DNA from: Armillaria gallica
Lineage: Eukaryota; Basidiomycota; Agaricomycetes; Agaricales; Physalacriaceae
DNA length: 64,000 nucleotides
Reading direction: 5' to 3'
NCBI GenBank assembly: GCA_037576215.1
Contig: JBANDB010000003.1
Span: 6,634,001-6,698,000, forward strand
Positions 12,351 through 21,839 of this stretch are shown in pieces. The position numbers and the translations under genes are program-made. The notes under the pieces were generated by a model. It was given only the letters and a program-made list of their open reading frames with translations. It was not told where the DNA came from and did no database searches. Positions within the stretch are counted from its first letter, which is position 1. Every line of letters starts with the position of its first letter.

Positions 12351-13298
12351 CTGTATCAAAGCTCGCCATAATTCTAGCAGTTCTGGCAGATATCCATTTC
12401 CCTATGTTACCGGGAGGAAAATATCGGCGAGATTTTGTCAAATGGACGGACGCAGACAAAATCAACTCACTCACACCAGACAGCCATCCATAGAATCTAC
12501 CGTCCGGCTTCTTTGATTGTCGTTTCACTATCCATCAACACAGCGGACCTTCTCTGAGCTGGTAACGGTATTGCGAAGTGATAGTCCATGTATAAGGAGC
12601 ATCTGGGACAACGATTCGATCAAAGTACTGGCTGCAGGAAAAGAAATATCCGCCCACCTGCTCATCTCTGATGGCATTCAAGGCCGTAGTGATTCTTAGT
12701 GGCGCCCATCCCCCGCATAGCCTTGCGATTTCTCTACCAGGGCCTTATTCTCCCTACTCAGGTCCGCGTTCTCCTGCTTCAGAGCAGCATTAGCCGCCTC
12801 CAACACCTGTATCCTCTCCAGAAAAGTCGCGTTATCATCTTGCAGACTCGCAATAGTCGTGTCATTCCCTGCCTTCATCATTTGCCCTTGAAGCATGTCG
12901 TGGATAGTATTACTGTTCCCAGTTGCTTCTTGTCTCGTTTCGGTGGGCAGAGCAGGGACAAAAACAAATCCGCTGGCAGTAGCATCTGAGCAGACCGTCT
13001 TAATCTTCAGAGAGTCATCTGGTTCGTACGGAGCAAGCGCGATTGGGCCATTCTCTACGAAGTATTGAGAGGAATTACACGCAAAATTTGGGGGCTGCTC
13101 ACCAGAAACAAAGACCCTTGCATTGCTGAATTCTGCGAAATTATGGTCTTCGGTATCTTGCTTGACATATTCGGCGGCAGCAGCCTTGAGCTGTCTTACG
13201 GTGGTAGTCCCGCTGACATATCCCTTCCTTGACGAATTCACTGTATGGAAGATGAATGGCTTGGATAATGGAGAAGGATTGCTGGATATAGTCGACAT
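12340..13298 (-). pseudogene. Coiled-coil family member B, probably broken at its 3' end
   Basis: Starts MSTISSNPSPLSKPFIFHTV and keeps the family modules: GYVSGTTTVRQLKAAAAEYVK, VFVSG, then a GTGAGC intron, then ENGPIALAPYEPDD, KTVCSDATASGFVFVPA and a coiled coil (IASLQDDNATFLERIQVLE). It is a close copy of member C. Downstream, the exon homologous to C's YIDRIIVLEK...YGWLSD exon is present but lacks about 4 nt near 12610 and has an in-frame TAG, so the original reading frame is lost. A shortened protein ending after GYAGDGRH is still possible. An unrelated ~535-bp insertion lies just upstream of its start codon. Confidence 0.55.
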
Positions 13299-13324
13299 AT
13301 GAAGTTGGCGCAGCAGAAGCACTC

Positions 13325-13860
13325 ATATCTCCGAGATAAGCCAGTAGCGAGGTACGAGCGAATGGCTTATCGGAGGATAAGATAGAGTAAGCGAAGCCCT
13401 TTGATATATACTGCTACAAATAAACCATTCTTTGGGGCAGAGCAAGCAGCCCATTGCGCTCGTTCTCTCTCCCGTCGTCTGCCCTCCCTCTCTGGCTAGT
13501 ATTAGGCCATCTTCCTCTGTTCTTTCGTCCCACCCACCTACTCCCTATAGTGTTTGGTATACCAGATTCGGCTTCCTCTCGCCCTTCTGGTTCCCGGACG
13601 CTCAAGACTTGGGCCCGCCGTGTTGTATTTGGGTTCCTGTGTCGTCGGACCGTATCCTTACTGACTGACTTGCACCTTGAGTCGGTCTCTTCTTCTCCGA
13701 CACAAATCCAAAGAAACTCGCGGCCTTTCCAGGCCCTCGTCTTTCGACAAACCACCCAAATACATGTCAGTATTTGGGTGCCTTTCTCTCACTATACTAC
13801 CGATCCTGCGGTGACGCGTTGTCTCACTAAATACGTAGCCAGACAATCTAACTTATTAAG
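13325..13860. mobile_element. About 535-bp insertion upstream of member B, type unclear
   Basis: Compared with the C copy, sequence homology stops after AGCACTCA (about 13324) and resumes near AAGAGCA (about 13858). The insert has a short hairpin near its left end (CTCCGAGATAAGCCA against TGGCTTATCGGAG), a TATATACTGC/AATAAACC region and a TC-rich tract, which together look like a solo LTR. TG...CA ends and a clean target duplication were not found, so the class is a guess. Confidence 0.4.
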
Positions 13861-13867
13861 AGCAAAC

Positions 13868-14746
13868 GAGATGGCTGAAATTGAAATTGACATTACGCAT
13901 CTCGTTCATCACATGACTTCAAAACAACTTCGCCCACAACCTCCACAATATTGCAAAAAATTATAATATCCTACAGACGGTCATCATGATTGACAGTCCT
14001 GAAACTGTCTCGGCTGCGTTAAAAAATTTTCTGCGCTTACAGCGTGCATGGAATAATGCATGGCCGAAATGAAAGGTCTTACGACAGAGGAACTTTACGC
14101 CGTACTTCGAGAATACATCACCAACACGGAGGGTGTACCTAGCTGCCGGTAAGAAACCTTATCACCAATTGTTCTCTGCGATATCTAATACTTGTGCAGG
14201 GTCATGCCTACCAGAGATGTGTAGATACTCAAGTTTCGCAAGCACATTCACGACGTTGTCCAGTATTTCTTGTACAGCATCAAGTTTCTCAATGGTATTG
14301 CCCCTGCCGGCAGGAAAACCTCACACTTGCATGGTGGTGTACTCAAGGAAGCCGACGTATCCATAATGAACCGAACAGTTGACGGACCCCATCATCGTGT
14401 GGACCTCCCCATAGAAGTAACCAACCATAGCCAGCCTCTCGGATACCTCCACTGGGCATGTGCGATCATCATGGCTCTCTCTTTTGGGGCTGTCCATCTG
14501 ACGATGGGTATACAAATCGATCTCAGTCAGATGAAAAGGCTGTGTCAAAGATCACGCTCTATTTCTGGGAAACCGCGGCTGAACAAAGCTAACGAGTGCG
14601 TACCGCGAGGGTTTTTTGACCGCTTGATATACTTGACGGTGGAGATTATGCACATTGCAAGACGAAAAACGGAAGGAGTACTACGCCTTCACGGAATGCG
14701 ATAACGGCGACATGCTCTGCATAAAAATCCGAGAAGGAGTAACTCG
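13868..14746 (+). pseudogene. Decayed divergent neighbour of member B
   Basis: Matches 20205-21115 closely. Coding-like pieces are MAEIEIDITHLVHHMTSKQL, then TVIMIDSPETVSAALKNF and LQRAWNNAW, a GTAAGA...TGCAG intron near 14150-14200, then FRKHIHDVVQYFLYSIKFL, RKTSHLHGGVLKEADV and PLGYLHWACAIIMALSFGAV. Frames change and stops interrupt the pieces, so no intact protein can be built. The original product is not recognised. It points away from member B, so the ancestral unit was a divergent gene pair. At 14746-14747 it is joined abruptly to CDF copy 3. Confidence 0.55.
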
Positions 14747-15295
14747 GAGTGTTTTGTTAACATACAAATGGGTCTCCAATCACGAAAGTTCTCCTCTTTT
14801 CGTACTGTTTCTCAATCCGCAATTCAAGTTCGCAGGTCCAGGTCCTTTGGGAGGATCACCGAAATGACCTCTTGATCAAGTACGCCATTTCTTTTTGGCG
14901 AGCAATCAATATCTCATTCCACATTCCAGTGGTTTTGGTATCCTCACCAGTAGCGCAGGTGCCAAGCTGAAGTGGTGGATTGATCCTATGGGCGCTATCA
15001 TTATCTCATGCGTCATTATCGTTTCGTGGACATACACATCATATAGTGCGTTCCCTCTCATGGCTTTCGATCTCACACTCTCATATGCTTTGACAGTACA
15101 ATTCGGTTACCTCGCTGGCAAAGCTGCTCCCCATGAATTTACGCAGTTGGTCATATACAAGACACTCATGTTCAGCGATGAGATTAAGCAGATTGACTCC
15201 TGTAGGGCATACCATAGCGGGGAGGTACGTAGATTAATACGCAGACATATTTCGGCGACTCATTTTTCTCCCAGAAATTCCTTGTCGAAGTCGAC

Positions 15296-15347
15296 GCAAG
15301 TTTTCCGATCACTTTGACTGTGCGATGTGGACTGATACCTATAAAAG
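15296..15347 (+). other. GC-AG intron retained in the broken CDF copy 3
   Basis: GCAAGT donor after GAA GTC GAC and AAAAG acceptor before ATC GTT ATG, as in the other two copies. The non-canonical donor therefore predates the duplications. Confidence 0.7.
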
Positions 15348-15471
15348 ATCGTTATGCCCAGTGACACACCTCTATGGAAATCGCATGACCTGAGCCAGGA
15401 CCTCCAAGATAAACTGGAGACACTGCCGATGGTTGAGAGAGCATTCACGTGAAATACAAAAGTGTCAGCTA

Positions 15472-16131
15472 CAGTCATGTACCGGCCAGTGAGACGCCGA
15501 AATTAAACCGGCTTCGGGTGCACCAAAAGGGACAGCGGATTAAGGATCGGGTGAGACCAAAGTCATCTTTAGGGTCTAAATTTTTTTATCACCAAGAAAT
15601 ATGTGCTTATCGGACCGGGAGAAAGGCATATCGGACATTATCAGTGAAAAAACCCAAGATCAGTGCAATACGGGCCAGTGAGACGCGTAACATCACGCCT
15701 GATATGCCAAATTAGGAATCCGATCAAACTTTGATCAGCCCCAACAAACCCTTCGTTCAGTGTACTGTGCCATTTCTGGTGCTCCCTCCCTCATCTGCAC
15801 CAAAGCATAAGGTGTAATTTGTCCACAAGTTGATTTTCGAAGCACCAATAAGTAGTGCCTTTGCTACCCACAGCTGAACTTGGGCTTGGTTGGTCTAGCC
15901 CTTTTTCCAGATATGGTAACTGCTGATGTGACCTGATGAGAGTGTTAAACTCGCCAGTGAGTTCCTTTTCACCTCTATCGGCATTATGTGTCCTTCGGAG
16001 GAAGGTATATATTACATTAATGTATTACTGAAGATTACTAGAGCAACTCCGAAGCCAGCCGGGCCATAATTGGTGGTTCCGAGGCACCTGTCTCACTGGC
16101 TGATCCTGTCTCACTGGCCGGTACATGACTG
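15472..16131. mobile_element. Non-autonomous Tc1/mariner-like element (660 bp) in the last CDF copy 3 intron
   Basis: Terminal inverted repeats are perfect over 24 bp: the left arm (15472-15495) opens CAGTCATGTACCGG and the right arm (16108-16131) is its exact reverse complement. The element is bordered by TA on both sides (15470-15471 and 16132-16133). The empty site can be read in CDF copy 2, where GGCTGCTCCTGTACTGA is uninterrupted. CAGT ends plus a TA target duplication are typical of Tc1/mariner-type elements. Subterminal copies of CCAGTGAGAC lie near 15674 and (inverted) 16089. No transposase-length frame is present, so movement needed an enzyme from elsewhere. Confidence 0.85.
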
Positions 16132-16269
16132 TACTCCTGTACTGATTCGTCCTGCCAGCGTCGACCATGAAGTATCATACAAACCTGAACATTGCAAATA
16201 CATCTGATAGATATTTCGCGCGAGACCGGGAAGACTACATTGTAAGTACATGCCCTTCAAAAACTGATC

Positions 16270-16480
16270 ATCGAGGCCTCAAAGGTTTTATTCTCGGAAT
16301 ATATTTTCAGCTGTAAAACAAGAAATTGCATTATTACTGTTGTAAAGCTCAAAAGCTTCTCAAGGGACAAAGCTTTCTCCTTATTTTGCTGTTCAGAATT
16401 CAAGAATCAAGGGGCCGAGCGAGAGCATTCCAAAATAAAGCCCTTCAAGTTGCTTGAAAGTTTTCCTGCTAAGTTGCACC
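16270..16480 (-). repeat. Inverted flank copy 2 (upstream of member D)
   Basis: Reverse complement of the flank at 12130-12350, with matching blocks such as CTTGAAGGGCTTTATTTTG and CTTTACAACAG. It extends the A/D inverted duplication beyond the genes. Confidence 0.65.
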
Positions 16481-16707
16481 CCTACTGTATAGAGTGCATC
16501 CCCGTTTCTGATCTCAACGCTGTACATGTATTATGACAGCAATATCCTGAAATAGCGGGATGACGCAGGATGACACCCTGTGACTCCTGGCGCTCCGCGA
16601 GTATGTAATAAAGCCGGACTCGCCAGGCTAAGACTAGCCCAGGCTGATCAGGGCCGTGTGTCAGGCGACCGGCAAACCCCGGCTCCTCTGCTCCAACGCC
16701 CGCCAGC

Positions 16708-17925
16708 ATGTTGATCATCTCCACCGGCCCAACCTCTTCACACTTGCCCAAACCCTTCATCTTCCACACCGTCCACACCTCCAGGACCGGCTACGTGAAA
16801 GGGAGCTGCACTATGAAGCAACTCAAGGCCGCTGCTGTTGATTATGTCAAGCTGGATGCCACGGCGGAGAATCGAGAACAGTTTGGTAGTCCAAAGGTTT
16901 TTGCATCGCGTTAGTACATTTTCAGCGTTATTGTGGCATCTTTCATTGCGATCTTCATACAGTCAATCCGGTATTGCCCATGGAGGAACCTGAGGACACT
17001 GCGAAGGCCAAGGCGGTGTGCCCATATCCGACTGTCAGCGGTGTCGTCTTTGTATCCGCTCCCACCGACATGCCTCCCCAGTATCGACAGAGTGCTGGTC
17101 ACCATGATACCTCCGCTCCCGTCGATTTTCGCGCAATACTCGAACAATTTCAGAAGGAGTCCCACTCAAAGTTGGAAGCCTTTAAAGAAGAATTACAGAG
17201 GGACAGCGACTCGAAGTTGGGTGCTTTGCAGCAGAGGATCGCGGTGGTGGAGGAGGATAATGAGGATCTCAGGGAACAGGTTGAGACTTTGACGGAGGAA
17301 GGAAAAAATAGGGACTTGGAGATAGCAGCGCTGAAGAGTGAGAGGGTCGCCTTACAGGAACGGATCGCCAACGTTGAGCGTGGATACGAAGACGTACATG
17401 GCTGGCTGTCCGACGTGAGTGTATTCTATCTCATTCTGCACAAAATAATCAATCTTCTTCTAGAAGGACACGGATTACATGGACCGTATCCGCCTGCGGC
17501 ATATCCTCGACTGTGGCCAGGCGAGACTCGCGCGCATTGCCAATCTTCCCGTTGATTTTCCTCCCAAGTCCGCAACGGACTGGTCTCGTGCTTGGCGAGC
17601 CCGTCTTGCTCAGTGTGCCGACAACGCCGAGCGTCTGGCCACAGCGCGGAGTCTCCTCACCGACTGTGACGATACTGATACTAGGGACATGTCGGACGAT
17701 GTGCTGCGGCATTTTACCGTTAGACCGAATGATACCCGTACCGAAGGCGATCGCACCGCCCATCCCGTTAATGTCGGAGAGTCGGCTTACAAAGGCGTCA
17801 TTGAGCGTCAGCCGGAGGAACAGCGGCCTCTTCTACGGCAGGTTGTCGCTTATGGACTCCAATTTTCGCTTACAGACACCAAAAAAAGCAAAAATTCAAC
17901 CCAATTTCTGATTGGCAGCAACTAA
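16708..17925 (+). CDS. Coiled-coil family member D with a transposon-derived C-terminus
   Basis: Exons 16708-16909, 16963-17414 and 17464-17925 give 371 residues, all open. Modules follow member A: KPFIFHTVHTSRTGYVKGS, QLKAAAVDYVK, KAVCPYPTVSGVVFVSAP, coiled coil (LEAFKEELQRDSD, VEEDNEDLREQVETLTEEG), GYEDVHGWLSD at the exon 2-3 junction, then DRIRLRHILDCGQARLARIA and SRAWRARLAQCADNAERL. Member A stops after GLQFRL; D has GLQFSL followed by about 17 extra residues (TDTKKSKNSTQFLIGSN), because an inverted-repeat element inserted at the stop codon. This is the member with the cleanest reading frame together with A. No known domain is recognised. Confidence 0.7.
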
Positions 17926-18071
17926 TTCCGAAACTAGGGAGAACGCATATATAGGTACCCGCCTCCACCCGCCTTGGGGAGAAGGCGCGTATCCATATAT
18001 GGTATCCCATCAGTTTCGTATTTAGTTTCTGCCAATCGGAAATTTGGCTGAATTTTTATTTTCTTTGGTGT
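17876..18071. mobile_element. 196-bp inverted-repeat element (MITE-like) at the end of member D
   Basis: The left 60 nt (17876-17935, ACACCAAAAAAAGC...) and the right 60 nt (18012-18071) are about 85% identical as inverted repeats, leaving a short centre. Flanks match the uninterrupted sequence downstream of member A (CGCTTATAGATGTTGTTTG), which defines the insertion point. A clear target duplication could not be assigned. It supplies the last codons and the stop of D. Confidence 0.75.
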
Positions 18072-18915
18072 GAAATGTTGTTTGTTTATTGTTACCGCTT
18101 TCTGGCATCGCATCACCTATCACGATTTTATCTAGACATTCTACCATGCTGTACCACTCATGTATACCTTGCATCATATCCAAATACTCATAACTGTCGC
18201 ATTGTAGTAGCGCATGTTCTTGCGTCTTGAAAGCGCATTCACACAGCCTACAAAGACGACAGTGTCGAGCAACCGCGGGCCTTCTGTGGTCCATCCATCT
18301 CAGCCTTTCAACAGCCAGTTTGTGTATCGAGAACACTACGGAGGCGAGCGCATCACGATAAGACAATACGGGGAACGTCAGATACATTTGCAATTTGAGG
18401 GCCACTTCTTTCGGTGGCTTACCCTGTCTAACTGTGTCGAGGCGACCATGTGCGGGGTACAATTTCTTCGTCCCATTCTAACATTCCAGTAACCATTTTC
18501 CAGGCAGCTTTTCAATCTCGGATGCATATACGGTGATCCCTTTCGCATCGGCAAGTACAGAAAGATTGCGGGCATCAGGATTCAAATGGGAGCCGCTCAC
18601 TTGCCGTTATACCGTCTCCGTACCACGATGCTTTTCCTGCAAAGTAGAGGGACTGCTCTCTAGTGCCAGGTAGGCGTAAAGATGGTGATACAGGTCGACC
18701 AGGTATTCAAGATATCGTAGGAGTAGCAGAAACCTGCGTACTCTCAGAGGCATGAGACCAGTTTCTGTATAGAGAGCAATGACGGCCGCTTTTTTCCCTA
18801 CATAAACCAGGCTTGCACCTTTTCCAATTTTGATGTATACGTCAATTGCATCTGGTACTACTTCGCAAACATGGGTGAGATGGCAGTCAACTCTTGCGCT
18901 ATACAGATGTTTCAA
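18072..18915 (-). pseudogene. LINE-type retrotransposon relic (C-terminal region of the reverse-transcriptase protein)
   Basis: Minus-strand pieces read TETGLMPLRVRRFLLLLRYL (near 18750), DALASVVFSIHKLAVERLRW and then RHCRLCRLCECAFKTQEHAL (near 18230). This order, with a closing Cys/His cluster, resembles the C-terminal part of fungal non-LTR retrotransposon polyproteins. Frames are broken by stops between the pieces and no reverse-transcriptase core is present. The 3' end of the relic meets the MITE-like element. Part of its 3' flank is also recognisable next to member A (10690-10760). Confidence 0.6.
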
Positions 18916-19175
18916 AACTTGAAGGCAGGAACAATGATGCCCCCACGAGGAAAAGATTTTCAGAGCGGAATGCTCACTGCAATAGGACTGTGGAATAAGG
19001 ACTTAACTGATCAATGTCACCAAGCCGTCGACCATATGCTGGACTGAGGTCTGGATAATAAATGATTATATTGTCAGATGAGTAAGTATTCTGGGCATTA
19101 GAATCTTTACCAGCTCCTTACGATGAAGCGTGGGTGATTTATCGCAATCATCAACTTGCCATAACCAACCTTCCA

Positions 19176-19480
19176 TTATCCATACATCTCCGAACCAATT
19201 CTGAGTACAGATCCGACTCCTTCAGGACCATAATTCTGACTATTGTGGCTGAGATCCATTTCCTGAACGTTACCGGGAAAACATCCCCCCGGAGAATTTG
19301 TCGAATGGATGGACTCACATCAGACAACCATCCGTAGAATCCGTCCTCGAGTGTCGTGATTTTTGCTTCATTATGCACCAACATAGCGGATCTTCTCTGA
19401 GCTGGTAACGGTATTGCGAAGTGATGGTTCACGTATAGCGAGCATTTCTCTAGGACAATAATTCGATCAATGTACTGGCC

Positions 19481-19516
<36 letters not shown>

Positions 19517-20150
19517 TCACCCGCCTGCTCATCTCTGACATTGGCGGCCGTTGTATTTCTCAGTGACACGCATAGCTCTGCAATTTCTCTACCAGAGCCT
19601 GATTCTCCTGACTCAGATCCCCGTTCTCTTGCTTCAGAGCAGCATTAGCCGCCTCCAACGCCTGTATCCTCTCCATCAAAGTCGCGTTATCATCTTGCAG
19701 ACTCGCAATAGTCGTGTCATTCCCTGCCTTCATCATTTGCCCAAGCATGTCGTGGATAGTATTACTATTCCCAGCTGCTTCTTGTCTCATTTCTGTGGGT
19801 GCCGCAGGGACAAAAATAAATCCGCTGGTAGTAGCATCTGAGCAGACCGTCTTGATCTTTAGAGTGTCATCTGGTTCGTACGGAGCAAGCGCGATTGGGC
19901 CATTCTCTACGGAGTATTGAGACGAATGACACACAAAATTTGGGGGCTGCTCACCAGAAACGAAGACCCTTGCATTGCTGAATTCTGCGAAATTACGGTC
20001 TTCGATATCTTGCTTGACGTATTCGGCGGCTGCAACCTTGAGTTGTCTTACGGTGGTAGTCCCGCTGACATATCCCTTCCTTGACGAAGTCACTGTATGA
20101 AAGATGAATGGCTTGGATAATGAAGAAGGATTGCTGGATATAGTCGACAT
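19176..20150 (-). CDS. Coiled-coil family member C
   Basis: Starts MSTISSNPSSLSKPFIFHTV at 20150. Exon 1 (19955-20150) ends VFVSG at a GTGAGC donor. Exon 2 begins at 19906 with ENGPIALAPYEPDD and holds KTVCSDATTSGFIFVPA and a coiled coil (DNATLMERIQALEAANAALK). A later exon (19319-19474) reads YIDRIIVLEKCSLY...FAIPLPAQRRSAML...GFYGWLSD and ends at a GTGAGT donor exactly where A and D have GWLSD. A last short exon (19176-19262) ends at TAA. The exon 2 to 3 join, which spans a GA microsatellite, is unresolved. It lacks the long Arg/Ala-rich tail of A and D. Function unknown. Confidence 0.55.
19484..19512 (+). repeat. GA dinucleotide microsatellite
   Basis: About 14 AG units in a row. It lies in what appears to be an intron of member C and has no counterpart in member B. 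Confidence 0.9.
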
Positions 20151-20204
20151 GTGAAGTGGCGCAGCAGAAGCACTCAAATCCAAGAGCATTGAACGAGATG
20201 GCTG

Positions 20205-21115
20205 AAATTGAAACTGACATTACGTATCTCGTTCATCACATGACTTCAAAACAACTTCGCCCACAACCTTACACAACCTCCACAATATTGCGAAAAATTA
20301 TAATATCCTGCAGACGGTCATCATGATTGACAGTCCTGAAGTGTCACGGCTGCGTTAGAGAATTTTCTGCGTTTACAGCGTGCATGGAATAATGCATGGC
20401 CGAAATGAAAGGTCTTACGACAGAGGAACTTTACGCCGTACTTCGAGAATACATCACCAACTCGGAGGGTGTACCTAGCTGCCGGTAAGAAACCTTATCG
20501 TTCATTGTTCTCTGCGATATCTAATATTTGTGCAGGACCGTGCTTACTAGAGATGTGTGGATACTCAAGTTTCGCAAGCACATTCACGGCGTTGTCCAGT
20601 ATTTCCTGTACAACAAGAAGTTTTCCAATGGTATTGCCCCTGCCGGCAGGCGGACCTCACACTTGCATGGTGGTGTACTCAAGGAAGCCGATGTATGCAT
20701 AATGAACCGAACAACTGACGGACCCCTTTATCGTGTGGATCTCCCGACAGAGATAACTTGCCATAGCCAGCCTCTCGGATACCTCCACTGGGCATGTGCG
20801 ACCATCATGGCTCTCTCTTTTGGGGCTGTCCATCTGACGATGGGTATAAAAATCGATCTCGGCCAGATGAAAAGGTTGTGTCAAAGATCACGCTCTATTT
20901 CTGGGAAATCGCGGGCTGAACGAAGCCAGCCAGTGCGCACCGCGAGGGTTTTTTGACCGCTTGATATACTTGACGCCCGAGGGACGGTGGAGATATTGCA
21001 CACTGCATGACGAAAAACGGAAGGAGTACTATGCCTTCACGGAATGTGATAACGGTGACATACTCTGCATAAATATTAAAAATCCGAGAAGGAGTAACTC
21101 GCGACACAATAGAGG
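20205..21115 (+). pseudogene. Decayed divergent neighbour of member C
   Basis: Second copy of the unit at 13868-14746: MAEIETDITYLVHHMTSKQL, an intron near 20485-20535, FRKHIHGVVQYFLYNKKF, TSHLHGGVLKEADVCIMNR and PLGYLHWACATIMALSFGAV. Here, too, frame changes and stops break the gene, but not all at the same places as in the first copy (for example TVIMIDSPE is followed by a stop only here). The end (GACGAAAAACGGAAGG to AAATCCGAGAAGGAGTAACTCG) is shared up to 21104, where the two copies diverge. Confidence 0.55.
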
Positions 21116-21575
21116 CAAGTCAGTCTAATCATCGGCTGTTGACGGGCTCTGATGTATCTCCAAGATTGTTTCCGCGGATGATGATCATCCTGTCCCCATC
21201 TTCAACGCCGATGTTCAGCATATGCTTAACGGGCCTCCTGAGATAGGACAGCAAGGCTGTTTTTTAAAGCTAGGTAAGGACATTTGTGCAGCCGCTAGGC
21301 ATGCTGGGCATGGCCCTAGAGCACCCCTGAAGAGAGGAACGGGATGAAATGAGGGTGGTGGTTAAGATTCCAACTCTGGCAATTCCTACAGAATCGGAAG
21401 TGTTGATACTGTTGCCACTACTTCTGAATAACGATGACTAGTGTTTCCTTCAAATCCAAGACGCTGTCATCTCCGTGTCGCGTGTTCCCCTCTTCAAATA
21501 TTCGAGGTTCCCCTTGAGACTTTTACCACCCCCCTTCTTCAGACGATAGGTTTCTACCTGCAAGCCTTCAATATC

Positions 21576-21839
21576 TCACTCCAGACCTTTAGTTTTTCGC
21601 TCCAGACCTTCAACGTTCCGCTTCAGTCCATCGATCTCCATCCCTAAACGTTCGATATCCAACCTCAACTCTCTGGTTTCTCCCTTTATTGCGTCTATTT
21701 CCTTTCTGACCATCGCCGAATCACGCTTCAGCTCTGCGACAAGCCGTGCTAGCTCGACAATCCCCGGCTCGTATCCGCTGGGGTTGGCTTGTTGCTGGTA
21801 TAGGAGGGGCTTGTGGATTGGGGGGCGAACAAGACCCAT
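21576..21839 (-). CDS. Small coiled-coil protein or fragment
   Basis: An ATG-initiated 87-residue frame reads MGLVRPPIHKPLLY and then continuous heptads (LARLVAELKRDSAMVRKEID, LRLDIERLGMEIDGLKRNVE). Beyond its TGA the same frame continues the heptad pattern (DIEGLQVETYRLKKGGG) to about 21450, which suggests either a natural short product or a longer coiled-coil protein interrupted by a stop. No homology is recognised. It resembles the family coiled coils only in composition. Confidence 0.4.
   Translation of the reverse strand: MGLVRPPIHKPLLYQQQANPSGYEPGIVELARLVAELKRDSAMVRKEIDAIKGETRELRLDIERLGMEIDGLKRNVEGLERKTKGLE

Larger units (their letters stand above)
14747..16207 (+). pseudogene. CDF transporter copy 3, 5'-truncated and broken
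   Basis: Homology to copies 1 and 2 begins inside an intron at about 14747 (GAGTGTTTTGTTAACATAC), so exons 1-6 are missing. The acceptor of the first remaining exon is lost (CCTAG in copy 2, CCAA here). The middle exons are well preserved (WWIDPMGAIIIS, EIKQIDSCRAYHSGE). The GC-AG intron is kept at 15296-15347. The donor of the last intron is removed by a 7-nt deletion (GTTCAGT is absent after GCATTC). The remaining last intron carries a 660-bp transposon at 15472-16131. The last exon ends ...TACATCTGA at 16207. A functional transporter is not possible from this copy alone. Confidence 0.85.

Noticed and set aside
13454..13966. 170-codon plus-strand frame upstream of member B
   Set aside because: It lies almost wholly inside the 535-bp insertion absent from the C copy and runs out of it into unrelated sequence.
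15449..15715. 88-codon frame inside the 660-bp element
   Set aside because: Crosses the element's left end and has no transposase feature; the element is non-autonomous.
19484..19512. GA repeat as a possible CRISPR-like or satellite array
   Set aside because: It is a simple dinucleotide microsatellite with no spacer structure. No CRISPR array was seen anywhere, as expected for a eukaryote.
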